A stretch of DNA of 64,000 nucleotides from Giesbergeria anulus (GTDB lineage: Bacteria; Pseudomonadota; Gammaproteobacteria; Burkholderiales; Burkholderiaceae_C): positions 186,001 through 250,000 of the forward strand of contig NZ_FOGD01000001.1 of assembly GCF_900111115.1 (NCBI RefSeq), written 5' to 3'. Below, piece by piece: positions 15,164 to 22,847 of the stretch. A program made the translations under genes and the position numbers. How positions within the stretch are numbered: position 1 is the stretch's first letter; the number at the start of each line of letters is the position of its first letter. The notes below the pieces were generated by a model. It saw only the letters and a list, made by a program, of their open reading frames with translations, was not told the DNA's origin and ran no database searches.

Positions 15164-16144
15164 TCACGCCAACATAGACCCCGCCCCACCCCCTAACCGC
15201 CGCGCCAACCGGTTAGTACAGGCTTGAGCCAGTCCCGCCAGTTCGGTGTTGCTTAACAAAAAGCCGGGGTCGTTGATGCAGTCGATGAGCTGGCGGGTGG
15301 AAGTGACAAACTCATCATGGCCCACCCGCTGGATGACGGCAGGGGAGGCCAGCTTGCTATCGGTAATGAATGAGAGCAGCCAGCGGCCAAACTTCCATTC
15401 ATCGTTGCCTGCCAACACCGATTCAAAGACGGCTTGCTGCACTTGGGCACTGGCTTGGGTGGCAGTTTGCATCGCGGCGTGGATGCGTTGCAAGTCCAGC
15501 ACCGGGGGCGTGGGGGCACCGCTATCGAACACCACACTATCGGCATAACCGTTGGGCAGCTTGCCCCGCAGGTAAGCGCACACCTCGTCGTACTTGGTGG
15601 CAGGCAGTTCCAAGTAGCTGTTGACCCGGAATTTGTTGTGCAGCCGGTTCCACGTCTCGCCGAAGGTTTGCACACCGGAATCGACTACCTGATGCACCAG
15701 TTCCTTGATGTCTTGGGCTTGGGCGGGGCTGATGCGGGTGTAGTCAATGGCAGGGTTGTAGGGGCGCTGGGTGGGGGCTTGCGGCTGCTTTTCTTGCCAT
15801 GCCTGCCAAAGCACGTCATCAGCCTCGTTCTGGAAGGCAATCACCTTCTCGCGCAACTCTGGCCGAACCTTGTTGGGACTGATGGTTGCAAGCCAACCGG
15901 GCAACTTACGCAGCGGCAGGCAGGACATACCTTGCTGGCCCCCTGCGGAAGGTATGGCGATTTCCACCATACCCCAGCGGCCTTTGTTTGTGGTCAGCTT
16001 CGCAAACTGACTTTTCCAGTCAAGCCCCATACCAGTCACAACAGGCTTCATCGGAACGTATGGCTGATGGTTGTGTTCGGTAACAACCAAGGTTGCTCCA
16101 TAGAATGCAACCTCGATAGTCTGTGTCTGGGTAGAATCGGTCAC
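15164..16144 (-). CDS. ant: Phage antirepressor, P22 Ant-like
   Basis: 326 residues from GTG 16144, chosen because AAGGA lies eight bases upstream and because the protein then begins just before the domain. Residues about 10-115 match the P22 antirepressor N-terminal domain (TIEVAFYGATLVV; PYVPMKPVVTGMGLDWKSQF; CLPLRKLPGWLATI; KVIAFQNEADDVLWQAW). Residues about 165-215 match its C-terminal domain (RVNSYLELPATKYDEVCAYL). In P22, Ant binds and inactivates the prophage repressor, so it can trigger induction of this or other prophages. Here it is in one operon behind an Arc-like gene and facing an Mnt-like gene, as in P22 immI. Confidence 0.85.
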   Translation of the reverse strand: MTDSTQTQTIEVAFYGATLVVTEHNHQPYVPMKPVVTGMGLDWKSQFAKLTTNKGRWGMVEIAIPSAGGQQGMSCLPLRKLPGWLATISPNKVRPELREKVIAFQNEADDVLWQAWQEKQPQAPTQRPYNPAIDYTRISPAQAQDIKELVHQVVDSGVQTFGETWNRLHNKFRVNSYLELPATKYDEVCAYLRGKLPNGYADSVVFDSGAPTPPVLDLQRIHAAMQTATQASAQVQQAVFESVLAGNDEWKFGRWLLSFITDSKLASPAVIQRVGHDEFVTSTRQLIDCINDPGFLLSNTELAGLAQACTNRLARRLGGGAGSMLA

Positions 16145-16220
16145 GTTAAATCCTTCTTTCGTTTGTTGGTTTTTGACAATCAACGCCTCGGAGCTTCGAC
16201 CTTCCGGGGCGTTTCCTTTT

Positions 16221-16409
16221 TCAGGCTTGCGCTGCATTTCTCTTGCCTTTCTCTGGGTGCGCTTTGATGCACTCGCGCAAAAAGGCGACGATCTGACCGT
16301 TAAAGGTTCGATCCTCAGCCTTAGCCACTTCATGCACCTGTTGATGTAAGTCGCGCGGCAGACGAAGGGCCGTTTTTTGCCAATCTGCTTGGGCGTTGTT
16401 GGTTGCCAT
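16221..16409 (-). CDS. arc: Arc-like ribbon-helix-helix repressor
   Basis: 62 residues. WQKTALRLPRDLHQQVHEVA followed by NGQIVAFLRECI gives the beta-strand/helix/helix of Arc/MetJ-type DNA-binding proteins, and the gene is the first of the arc-ant operon. A strong ribosome site (AAAGGAG) precedes ATG 16409. In P22, Arc represses both ant and mnt promoters early in infection to limit Ant synthesis. The palindromic operators at 16422-16500 are the likely binding sites of this protein and its divergent partner. Confidence 0.85.
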   Translation of the reverse strand: MATNNAQADWQKTALRLPRDLHQQVHEVAKAEDRTFNGQIVAFLRECIKAHPEKGKRNAAQA

Positions 16410-16421
16410 ACACTCCTTTCA

Positions 16422-16438
16422 CAAGTCACCGTGACTTG
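16422..16438. promoter_or_regulatory. Operator 1 of the arc/mnt intergenic region
   Basis: A perfect 17-bp palindrome, CAAGTCAC-C-GTGACTTG, located 13 bases upstream of the arc start codon, just after the predicted transcription start of arc-ant. Confidence 0.75.
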
Positions 16439-16448
16439 CTTGAGTGTA

Positions 16449-16477
16449 AATATAAGTCACAGTGACTCTACTTGCAA
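16449..16477 (-). promoter_or_regulatory. Promoter of arc-ant with operator 2 in its spacer
   Basis: On the minus strand TTGCAA (16477-16472), a spacer of exactly 17 bases and TATATT (16454-16449) form a good sigma70 promoter. The second operator (AGTCAC-A-GTGACT, 16455-16467) fills the spacer. P22 Arc likewise binds between the -35 and -10 boxes of the ant promoter, so regulation is likely the same. Confidence 0.72.
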
Positions 16478-16489
16478 GGTATTTTTTAT

Positions 16490-16508
16490 GTCACAGTGAC
16501 GCTATGCT
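16490..16508 (+). promoter_or_regulatory. Operator 3 and -10 of the mnt-like gene
   Basis: GTCAC-A-GTGAC (16490-16500) is the third copy of the operator core; centres are 31 and 34 bp apart. It is followed at once by TATGCT (16503-16508), a -10-like box six bases ahead of ATG 16515. No good -35 is seen. The mRNA would start at or next to the start codon. Confidence 0.5.
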
Positions 16509-16514
16509 GTAGGG

Positions 16515-16856
16515 ATGGCAACAAAAACCGCTTCCACTGGACGAGAGTCCGACAAGTTCATGCTCCGGTTCCCGGAGGGAATGCGTGCGCAGATCAAAGC
16601 AGCAGCAGAAGAAAACGGACGCACGATGAACGCCGAGATCGTGGCGAGGTTGGAGCAGACATTCCAAACTGGAACTCCAAACGCTATAGATGTTGGCTGG
16701 CTTGCAACGGAACTGGCACAGCGCTTGTCTGGCAACGGGCTGCAACTTGCTGTCATTGATGGGGCTTCATCCTCACCCCTAAGCTCTGACGTGCGCACCA
16801 CAGCGGTGCCGTTGTCAAAAGCAGAGCAGTCGCCGATAGACCCCCACAAGACATAA
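16515..16856 (+). CDS. Mnt-like Arc-family repressor
   Basis: 113 residues. The N-terminal 50 residues form an Arc-type ribbon-helix-helix domain (SDKFMLRFPEGMRAQIKAAA followed by GRTMNAEIVARLEQTF). After it come a Leu/Ala-rich segment (DVGWLATELAQRLSG) that may act in oligomerisation and a disordered tail. It is transcribed away from arc-ant, as mnt is in P22 immI, where Mnt maintains ant repression in the lysogen. Only three GTCAC-N-GTGAC operators separate the two genes. No spacing for a ribosome site exists between the -10 box and ATG, so translation is probably leaderless. Confidence 0.8.
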   Translation: MATKTASTGRESDKFMLRFPEGMRAQIKAAAEENGRTMNAEIVARLEQTFQTGTPNAIDVGWLATELAQRLSGNGLQLAVIDGASSSPLSSDVRTTAVPLSKAEQSPIDPHKT

Positions 16857-16882
16857 ACCCACTGCGGGCACAGGGGCTGCCT

Positions 16883-19183
16883 TTACGCATTCTTGCCCCG
16901 CTCTGATGCGTCCACACTGTCCAACTTGGCCTGCATCTGCGCAATGCGCTCATCACTGGCTGCTTTGATTTCCGCCACACGGGTGCGGCTTTCTGCGTCG
17001 ATGCGTGCCGCCTCGATACGGGTGTCGGCATCGGTACGAACCTTCATGGCTTGGGATTGCAGCTCGGCCTGAGCGCGGCGCAGCTCATCGGTCAGCCGCT
17101 CAATCTCTTGGGCAGCCTGAGCCTGCACTTGGCTGGCCATGCCAGAGGCCGTGCCACCATCGCCCCCGGCTTCTGCCTCCAGCTTCATCGCCCGTGCATT
17201 GATTTCCCGAATCTTGGCACGCTGCTCCTCCAAAGCAGCCATGGCCATCTCCTGCTGCATCTGCATTTGCTGGGCCTGCTGCGCTTGCATCTGCTGAAAC
17301 TGGGCTTGCTCCTCTGGCGTCATGGGCTTGCTTTCATCGCGCTCCCCGGTCAGTTTGCGGATCTGTGCGGCCACCTCGTCTTTGTTGGGCAAGTCCGAGT
17401 ACTCAAACGCCATCGTCAGCAGACGCAGGGCCACTTCAGGGGGCAGCCGCTGGGCGACATTGCTCAGGCTCTCAAACATCGCGGCCCGTAGGGTGCCCGA
17501 GTAGTCCTGCTCAGACACCACAAAATCCGAGGCGCTGGCCGTGATGTCGTTGAGATAGCGCACCGAACCATCGGGCTGGCGCTCCGGCTGGTTGACGCGC
17601 AGCCACTCAATCGCCCCTTTCTGGCCCGTCAGGCGAATCACCTTCTCTTCGCTGTAGAACTGCTCGACCAGACTGTTTTGTTTCTCACCCTGTACCTGCA
17701 CTGCCAGGCGCAGATTGTCGAAAGGCTCAGTGGTCACCACGCTGCCCTGCAACTGTCGGGCCTTGATGGCCTCGCCCGATACCGCATTGGTCTGGCGGCC
17801 CATGTTCTCTTGGCTCACCCCGGCAGACTTTTGGATACTCTGGGCATCCAGCGTCATCATCTGGATCTGGCCCGTGGCACCATCGGTATCGCGCCGGATG
17901 GCGAACTCCTTGTTCGGTCGCTTGATGATGACGCCATCGGGGCGGCTGGCCTCATCTGCTGCCACATCCCAATCCGCCACGGCCCCTTCTTCGGCAATGA
18001 TCTGGTTGGTGTTGAGCATGAACAGCGCCTTGCTGGCCCGCTTGTTCAGGTCGCGCTGCAAATCCCGCACCCGGCGCACGACACCATAGGGCATCCGGTC
18101 ACGGTTGCGCCGGTAGCACCAGATGGGGGTCAATGTGAATCGGTTGTGCCGAAACACACTCGGCCCCATGGAAAGGACGTCCGACTCGGTAAAGACAGCG
18201 ATATGCACCCGCATCGTTACTTTGTCGATGATGCTCCCGCCCTGCTGATTCAGGGCTTGCACCAAGGCATCATCGCCCTCATTGAAGTAGCTGCCCTTCA
18301 TCGGGCCGCTGGCCACGACCTTGGTTCTGACCGGCTCACGGTATTGGCACTCAAAAAGGCGCACCCGGCGACGCTTCACGTCCACCATCATGCCCGTCCC
18401 TTGGGCATAAACAGCACCAGACGAACTGGCGCTATCGCTCATCGGGAACTCAACCTCGTCTTCCGCAGACCAGTTGGCATGATTGCGGCTCTCGACCGCC
18501 CGCCGGATACAGTTCTCCCGGTCTGGAAACATCATGACCGCGATGTCTTCATCTACCCACCGCCAGCGAAAGATGTAGCGGGCATCGGACAAATCCAGCT
18601 CATAGCTGGCACTGTCGTAGAGGATATTGCGCCAATCCTCATACTTGGAATACAGAACATCCTGTGTCGGGTCATCGCGCACACCATCATCCATCCAGCC
18701 AATGCCGCCTTTCACGGCATCAGCAAACGCACGCGAACGAAGGAACTGCACTCTGTTGATGTCGCTGACGTACTTGAGCACCTGTGTCTTGATATCAGCA
18801 ATCTGCACATCGTCTTCAGTGCGTGGCAGCACCTTCCAATCCACACGGGTTCGGCGCTCAGTACCAATCAACCAGTCCACCATCGGGGCAATTTCGTTGA
18901 ACACCAGCGGCAACTGGCCACGATCGAGCAGCGTCTGCTTGTCGTCTTCATCCCATTGCAGGTTGTCGTAGAAGTCGTGGTCAGTGACCATCTCCAGCCG
19001 GTTGGCCGCCTGCTTCTCCCGCTCGTAGTAGTACCAAGACAGCAGCTTGCGCAAGGTAGTGCGTGCCCCATCACCATCGAGCGGGTGGCCTTGCTGTGTC
19101 ACGAGGGCACCAGCATCCGGCGATGCCGCTTGGTACTCATCGCCAGCAGCACTGTGGTTGGATGAAATCTCAAACTCAGGCAT
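16883..19183 (-). CDS. Portal protein, P22-like
   Basis: 766 residues, the usual size of P22-type portals. Typical stretches are DHDFYDNLQWDEDDKQTLLD at about 65-85, IAPMVDWLIGTERRTRVDW at about 97-116, FADAVKGGIGWMDDGVR, and the long helical middle with VRDLQRDLNKRASKALFMLN. The last 150 residues are a Gln/Ala-rich coiled coil (QFQQMQAQQAQQMQMQQEM), comparable with the barrel of P22 portals. It forms the dodecameric DNA channel at the packaging vertex. It starts just inside the small gene at 19176-19592 and ends next to the mnt-like gene, so the immI unit interrupts the late cluster between portal and scaffold. Confidence 0.85.
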   Translation of the reverse strand: MPEFEISSNHSAAGDEYQAASPDAGALVTQQGHPLDGDGARTTLRKLLSWYYYEREKQAANRLEMVTDHDFYDNLQWDEDDKQTLLDRGQLPLVFNEIAPMVDWLIGTERRTRVDWKVLPRTEDDVQIADIKTQVLKYVSDINRVQFLRSRAFADAVKGGIGWMDDGVRDDPTQDVLYSKYEDWRNILYDSASYELDLSDARYIFRWRWVDEDIAVMMFPDRENCIRRAVESRNHANWSAEDEVEFPMSDSASSSGAVYAQGTGMMVDVKRRRVRLFECQYREPVRTKVVASGPMKGSYFNEGDDALVQALNQQGGSIIDKVTMRVHIAVFTESDVLSMGPSVFRHNRFTLTPIWCYRRNRDRMPYGVVRRVRDLQRDLNKRASKALFMLNTNQIIAEEGAVADWDVAADEASRPDGVIIKRPNKEFAIRRDTDGATGQIQMMTLDAQSIQKSAGVSQENMGRQTNAVSGEAIKARQLQGSVVTTEPFDNLRLAVQVQGEKQNSLVEQFYSEEKVIRLTGQKGAIEWLRVNQPERQPDGSVRYLNDITASASDFVVSEQDYSGTLRAAMFESLSNVAQRLPPEVALRLLTMAFEYSDLPNKDEVAAQIRKLTGERDESKPMTPEEQAQFQQMQAQQAQQMQMQQEMAMAALEEQRAKIREINARAMKLEAEAGGDGGTASGMASQVQAQAAQEIERLTDELRRAQAELQSQAMKVRTDADTRIEAARIDAESRTRVAEIKAASDERIAQMQAKLDSVDASERGKNA

Positions 19184-19592
19184 AGGTCACACCGCCATGC
19201 TCGAGCTTGATGTCCTCTTCGCCAACGGCTTGCCCATCCTCGCGCAGTAAAAGTCGCCCATAAGACGCCTTGCTCAGAATCGTCGGTGGGGCGCTGGGCA
19301 TACGGATCAGGTCTGGCAGCCCATCATGGATGATCGTGGCCACGCGAACCCAATTGGAGCGACTGGCCTCAATACCCAACACATCGCACGCAATGGCGCA
19401 CTGTTTGGCCAGATATGCTGGGCTATCATATTTGTAGGCTGCCGACTCCATGACGATGTACCAAGGTGCACCAGGCCGGTAAGCTGGCATAAGCACCATG
19501 GCACGCTCGTCATTGACCCATGTGTAAACGGCGAACAGATCACCGTGCTGGCGCGTCAGGTGCGCTTTCCGTGTATCGATGGTTGCTGGCAT
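19176..19592 (-). CDS. Small phage protein between terminase and portal
   Basis: 138 residues from ATG 19592; the longer frame up to 19928 lies within the terminase gene and is a shadow there. The sequence is soluble and mixed alpha/beta (KAHLTRQHGDLFAVYTWVND; PGAPWYIVMESAAYKYDSPA; YLAKQCAIACDVLGI). Proteins of this kind lie between terminase and portal in related phages, but their role is not known to me. Its end overlaps the portal start by eight bases. Confidence 0.6.
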   Translation of the reverse strand: MPATIDTRKAHLTRQHGDLFAVYTWVNDERAMVLMPAYRPGAPWYIVMESAAYKYDSPAYLAKQCAIACDVLGIEASRSNWVRVATIIHDGLPDLIRMPSAPPTILSKASYGRLLLREDGQAVGEEDIKLEHGGVTYA

Positions 19593-19600
19593 AGTGCAGT

Positions 19601-19620
19601 GACGATGCCATGCTTGGTGG
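19601..19620 (-). repeat. Copy C of 20-bp motif between terminase and next gene
   Basis: Minus-strand CCACCAAGCATGGCATCGTC, 19 of 20 bases identical with the copy at 13614-13633. It begins directly after the terminase stop codon and ends eight bases before ATG 19592, so it fills the whole 28-bp gap. Confidence 0.6.
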
Positions 19621-21207
19621 CTACGCGGCCATGCCAGACCTGCGCCTGCGCACCGATTGCTCCGTTCTAGCCACAGCCCCAGACTGGAACCGCTCACCAC
19701 CCTCGGCCACCTGCCCAAACTGGCGAAAGGCATCAGCACCGTGTGAGTTGTTGTCGTGCAGCGGCTCACTGCTCCAGCGGCCCATCTTCGTGTTCCACAC
19801 CTTGCGGTAGTTGGCCAGCCGCTTGATCCCGTCACCACAACCTGCCTCATCAAACCAGCATGACGAGAACTGGTTGCGCGTGGACTGGATGCCGCTGATG
19901 GTCGATGTGACGCGAGGGACAATATCAAACCGCTGGCCAGGCATCAGCCCCTCCAGCATCTCTTTGATGTTCTTGTTGGTGTCTGGTGTCTCCCCCATGC
20001 GCTTATACCCAGCATCGTGCGGCAGATAGTGAGTGCCAAATGCCACCCCCAGCTTTTGCAGCCACCCCACAAAGTGGATGAGATCCTCACCACTGGCCTC
20101 GTAATAGCGAATCCAGCGGTTCTCTGGCCCTACGCGCTGGTGGCACCATATGGCCGTCATGTCACCGCGACCAATATCCCAGAATGTATTGACCGGGGCC
20201 GCTTCCATCGGTAGCACAGGAAGAATGCGCCCCTGTTTGCGGGCCATGGACAACTGGGAGGCGTAATAGCACCCTTCAGTGGACACCTGAAAAGCCTCTT
20301 CGGGGGTGCTGGGATACTCTTGCCACATCAACGGGGCATCCCCAGAGAAGTCGGAATTGAGCGTGGTCACGTACCAAGCGCGCTGGCCCTGCGTCAGTTC
20401 CCGGCCAATCTTTGCCTCAACCTCCGAAAAATAGGAATTGTTGGCCTCTGTGAACACCACCCCAATCGGATCAATGCTGTACTCAGGCGCTTGCCACCAT
20501 GCAAAAAAGTGGAAGCGGTAATCCTTGGGCGTCAAATGCGCCCGCTGCTCGGCCAGTGCCTTGGCGCGCTGGGTCATGTCATAAAACTTGCCATCTTGCC
20601 CTTCAGCCGTCGATTCGATGATGCAAATACCAGAAAGCGGCACGGCGGGGATAGACCCAGTGACCACCTCTTGGGCCTTCTCGGGGTACTTTGCACAGAT
20701 CTTCCCAAATTCCGAGATGTGCAAGCGGTGAATAGTCCCAGACCGCATGGACGTGGCCACGCGAATGCTGGAGCCATTGTGGGCGAACTCGATTTCGTTG
20801 GCCGTGCGTTTTGCGAACGGCATCTGGGCCTTGAGTTCTTCGGGCAACTGGTCGTATGCGAACAGCACCTTCCCCCGGAATATTGCCTCTGCGGCCTCAC
20901 GGTCCTGCGCCACGATACCGCATCGGATAGGTGCCTTCGAGAACAGTGCTGTATCGAGCCACAAGATGCACACCAATGTGGTGAACCCCAGCTGCCGGGC
21001 CTTGAGAATGATGTTTCGATGATGCAGCCGTGCGATCAGCCTGCGCTGCGCCCTGTTGGGCTTGAATGTGATGACCAGATCATCGCCGGGGCTACCATCA
21101 TCGCCCTCATCCCCCTTGATGATGATCTTGTAGAGGTTGGACAGCCGCCACATGGGGTCATCCAGCTTCATGGCCAAGTCGTTCACCTCACTCACCGGGC
21201 AGGCCAT
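19621..21207 (-). CDS. terL: Terminase large subunit
   Basis: 528 residues from ATG 21207 (GGGGGTG a few bases upstream; ATG 21171 with GAGGTGA is an alternative). The ATPase part has a divergent Walker A (ILKARQLGFTTL), a Walker B-like strand (LHISEFGKI) and a coupling motif (ESTAEGQDG). The nuclease part has FWDIGRGDMTAIW, HDAGYKRMG and the late acidic HGADAFRQFG. The enzyme pumps DNA into the procapsid through the portal and cuts the concatemer. It overlaps the small subunit gene by 20 bases. Confidence 0.9.
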   Translation of the reverse strand: MACPVSEVNDLAMKLDDPMWRLSNLYKIIIKGDEGDDGSPGDDLVITFKPNRAQRRLIARLHHRNIILKARQLGFTTLVCILWLDTALFSKAPIRCGIVAQDREAAEAIFRGKVLFAYDQLPEELKAQMPFAKRTANEIEFAHNGSSIRVATSMRSGTIHRLHISEFGKICAKYPEKAQEVVTGSIPAVPLSGICIIESTAEGQDGKFYDMTQRAKALAEQRAHLTPKDYRFHFFAWWQAPEYSIDPIGVVFTEANNSYFSEVEAKIGRELTQGQRAWYVTTLNSDFSGDAPLMWQEYPSTPEEAFQVSTEGCYYASQLSMARKQGRILPVLPMEAAPVNTFWDIGRGDMTAIWCHQRVGPENRWIRYYEASGEDLIHFVGWLQKLGVAFGTHYLPHDAGYKRMGETPDTNKNIKEMLEGLMPGQRFDIVPRVTSTISGIQSTRNQFSSCWFDEAGCGDGIKRLANYRKVWNTKMGRWSSEPLHDNNSHGADAFRQFGQVAEGGERFQSGAVARTEQSVRRRRSGMAA

Positions 21208-21742
21208 CGGCACCCCCATCTTTGACCACGCCAACCACATTGCCGCGCAGACCTTCTATCAGCGCAGCCAGAGGGTCAGCCTTTTGTTTGTTGTCTTCCC
21301 TAAAAAGGCCCTTGATCTTTGCCGCCTTCTCTAGGGCCGAATTCTTGTCCCAGAACTTGTACTCGATGCGCCCGTACTCATCAATCTTGAAGCTGGCTAC
21401 CGCAGCACGGGTGGCCGGATCTAACTCATGCGGCAACTTGACCTTGCCATCGGGGTACATGATCCCGCCAATGTCGGATACAGCCACACGGCGGATCTCG
21501 CGGATGATCTCGGCGGCATCCAACTCGGCGCGGTCAGCAGCGGCTGACTGAAGTTGGCGCACCCTATGGGTAATCTCTGGGTTGGCCATCAGCTTTGAGG
21601 CCGCGTCGTTGACGGTCTCAGGCTTCATCTTCGAAGCCTTGTAGGCGGCGCGGTAGGCCTCTGACAGGCTCTTACCGCGGGCCACCCCTTGAGCAAACAC
21701 CTCCTGCTGTGGCGTCAGGCCATGCTCATTTTTTGCGCTCAA
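21188..21742 (-). CDS. terS: Terminase small subunit
   Basis: 184 residues. LTPQQEVFAQGVARGKSLSE, AYRAAYKASKMKPETVNDAA and ASKLMANPEITHRVRQLQSA form the Terminase_2-type helix-turn-helix at the N-terminus. A middle helix (LDAAEIIREIRRVA) for ring formation follows. It recognises the packaging site and delivers it to TerL. It overlaps the DUF1064 gene upstream by four bases, so packaging genes are at the end of the early operon reading from cro. Confidence 0.85.
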   Translation of the reverse strand: MSAKNEHGLTPQQEVFAQGVARGKSLSEAYRAAYKASKMKPETVNDAASKLMANPEITHRVRQLQSAAADRAELDAAEIIREIRRVAVSDIGGIMYPDGKVKLPHELDPATRAAVASFKIDEYGRIEYKFWDKNSALEKAAKIKGLFREDNKQKADPLAALIEGLRGNVVGVVKDGGADGLPGE

Positions 21743-22188
21743 GATCGAATCTCCTTAATTTCAATCCCATGCACATACAGCATCAGCTTGCGCTTGAGCC
21801 GAAACTCAGGTGTTACCGCACCTTTCACATCTTCAACCACACACGATCCACACGGAAGCCTGTAAACAAAATCGGCCAAATACACAGTTGGGCGGTGCTT
21901 CTTGCCACTGGGTGCCACCTGAGCAGCAATCAGCTCAAATGGCACCTGCATCCGTAAATCCAAAATTTCCCCGGCACGTTCCAGCACAGCAAGGTACTGC
22001 CAGCGCTTGTGTTCGGCCTTACTGTCAAATTTGAGGCCAGCATCGAGCACCTTCGTGTTTCCGTATTTCTGGCCAGCCTTGGCCCGCTGCGCTGGCTGGT
22101 CACGCATTTCCGCCATGCTGCGGCGGTTATAGGTACGCACCCGCAGGTTGGTTAGCTCATCGGCCAACATCTTTGCAGCGCAGCTCAT
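21739..22188 (-). CDS. DUF1064 nuclease-like protein
   Basis: 149 residues. FDSKAEHKRWQYLAVLERAG, IDL-type strand (ILDLRMQVPFELIA), YLADFVYRLPCGSCVVEDVKG and the tail FRLKRKLMLYVHGIEIKEI match the DUF1064 family. Its E...D...(E/D)xK residues place it with PD-(D/E)XK phage endonucleases. These genes usually sit next to replication genes where other phages carry a RusA or HNH resolvase. A role in resolving or trimming replicating phage DNA is likely but inferred. ATG 22188 overlaps the preceding stop as ATGA. Confidence 0.78.
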   Translation of the reverse strand: MSCAAKMLADELTNLRVRTYNRRSMAEMRDQPAQRAKAGQKYGNTKVLDAGLKFDSKAEHKRWQYLAVLERAGEILDLRMQVPFELIAAQVAPSGKKHRPTVYLADFVYRLPCGSCVVEDVKGAVTPEFRLKRKLMLYVHGIEIKEIRS

Positions 22189-22847
22189 GCTGCTTCCAGC
22201 CGTCGCACCGGCGAGGCCAACAGGCCGTTGCCCAAGACTTGCAAAGAGACAAAATGGATGTTGGATTTACCCGTGCCGCCTCCACCTTGGTACACCAGCG
22301 CAGCGCGTTTTTGGTCACCCACCACAGCAGGCGCGGGCAAGGGCAGGCCTCGGCGCTCATAGTCGTGGTCGGGGCTGCGGTCACCTGCCAAGCGGCGCGG
22401 GTAGTCAAACTGGCCGCGTCCGGTGTAGGCGCGGTGCGCTTCCTGAAAGCGGTGTTGCAGGAAAGATAGCTCCTTGAGCTCGGTGCGGCACACCTTGGGC
22501 CAGCCACCCAAGTCTTCCACGGCAGCGTGGATGGCCGGATCGTCAAATACCACATCGGTGTAAGCGCCCACGCGGCTCATGACGTCGAGCACCTTGCCCC
22601 ATGCCAGTGCAGCGCGGTCGGTGGTGGTGCCATCGAGCACGCGGATGATGTCGGCCACCTTGGGGGCAAACTGGCCCCGATCTGGGTCGGTGGCGTGGTG
22701 CTGCATGGCCTTGGCCACCTGCTCGTAATCAAACTTTTGGCACGCGCCCCACCACACGTCAATCATGAAGCTGGAGGTGTGCTTGCCGTAGTAGGCCATC
22801 ACGTCGGTGAGCAGGGCGATGAAGTCGTCGAGTTGGTCAGTTTGCAT
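22185..22847 (-). CDS. Phage replication-region protein (DUF6475-like)
   Basis: 220 residues. The first 80 residues (LDDFIALLTDVMAYYGKHTS; VDVWWGAC.KFDYEQVAKAMQHH; DRGQFAPKVADIIRVLDG) resemble proteins that accompany phage DnaC/helicase-loader or replication initiation genes. The middle (YTDVVFDDPAIHAAVEDLGG, WPKVCRTELKELSFLQHRFQ, EAHRAYTGRG) is also typical of this group, called DUF6475 in some databases. A GGGGTGKS-like string near residue 190 is not in a Walker context and is probably incidental. It overlaps its neighbours at both ends. Confidence 0.6.
   Translation of the reverse strand: MQTDQLDDFIALLTDVMAYYGKHTSSFMIDVWWGACQKFDYEQVAKAMQHHATDPDRGQFAPKVADIIRVLDGTTTDRAALAWGKVLDVMSRVGAYTDVVFDDPAIHAAVEDLGGWPKVCRTELKELSFLQHRFQEAHRAYTGRGQFDYPRRLAGDRSPDHDYERRGLPLPAPAVVGDQKRAALVYQGGGGTGKSNIHFVSLQVLGNGLLASPVRRLEAA

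Noticed and set aside
17678-19165. A 495-codon plus-strand ORF opposite the portal gene
   Set aside because: Portal similarity on the minus strand is clear, and the antisense product has no sensible features.
22185-22847. A Walker A motif (GGGGTGKS) in the replication-region protein
   Set aside because: It lies near the C-terminus without following Walker B or a Rossmann-like context; probably a chance match.
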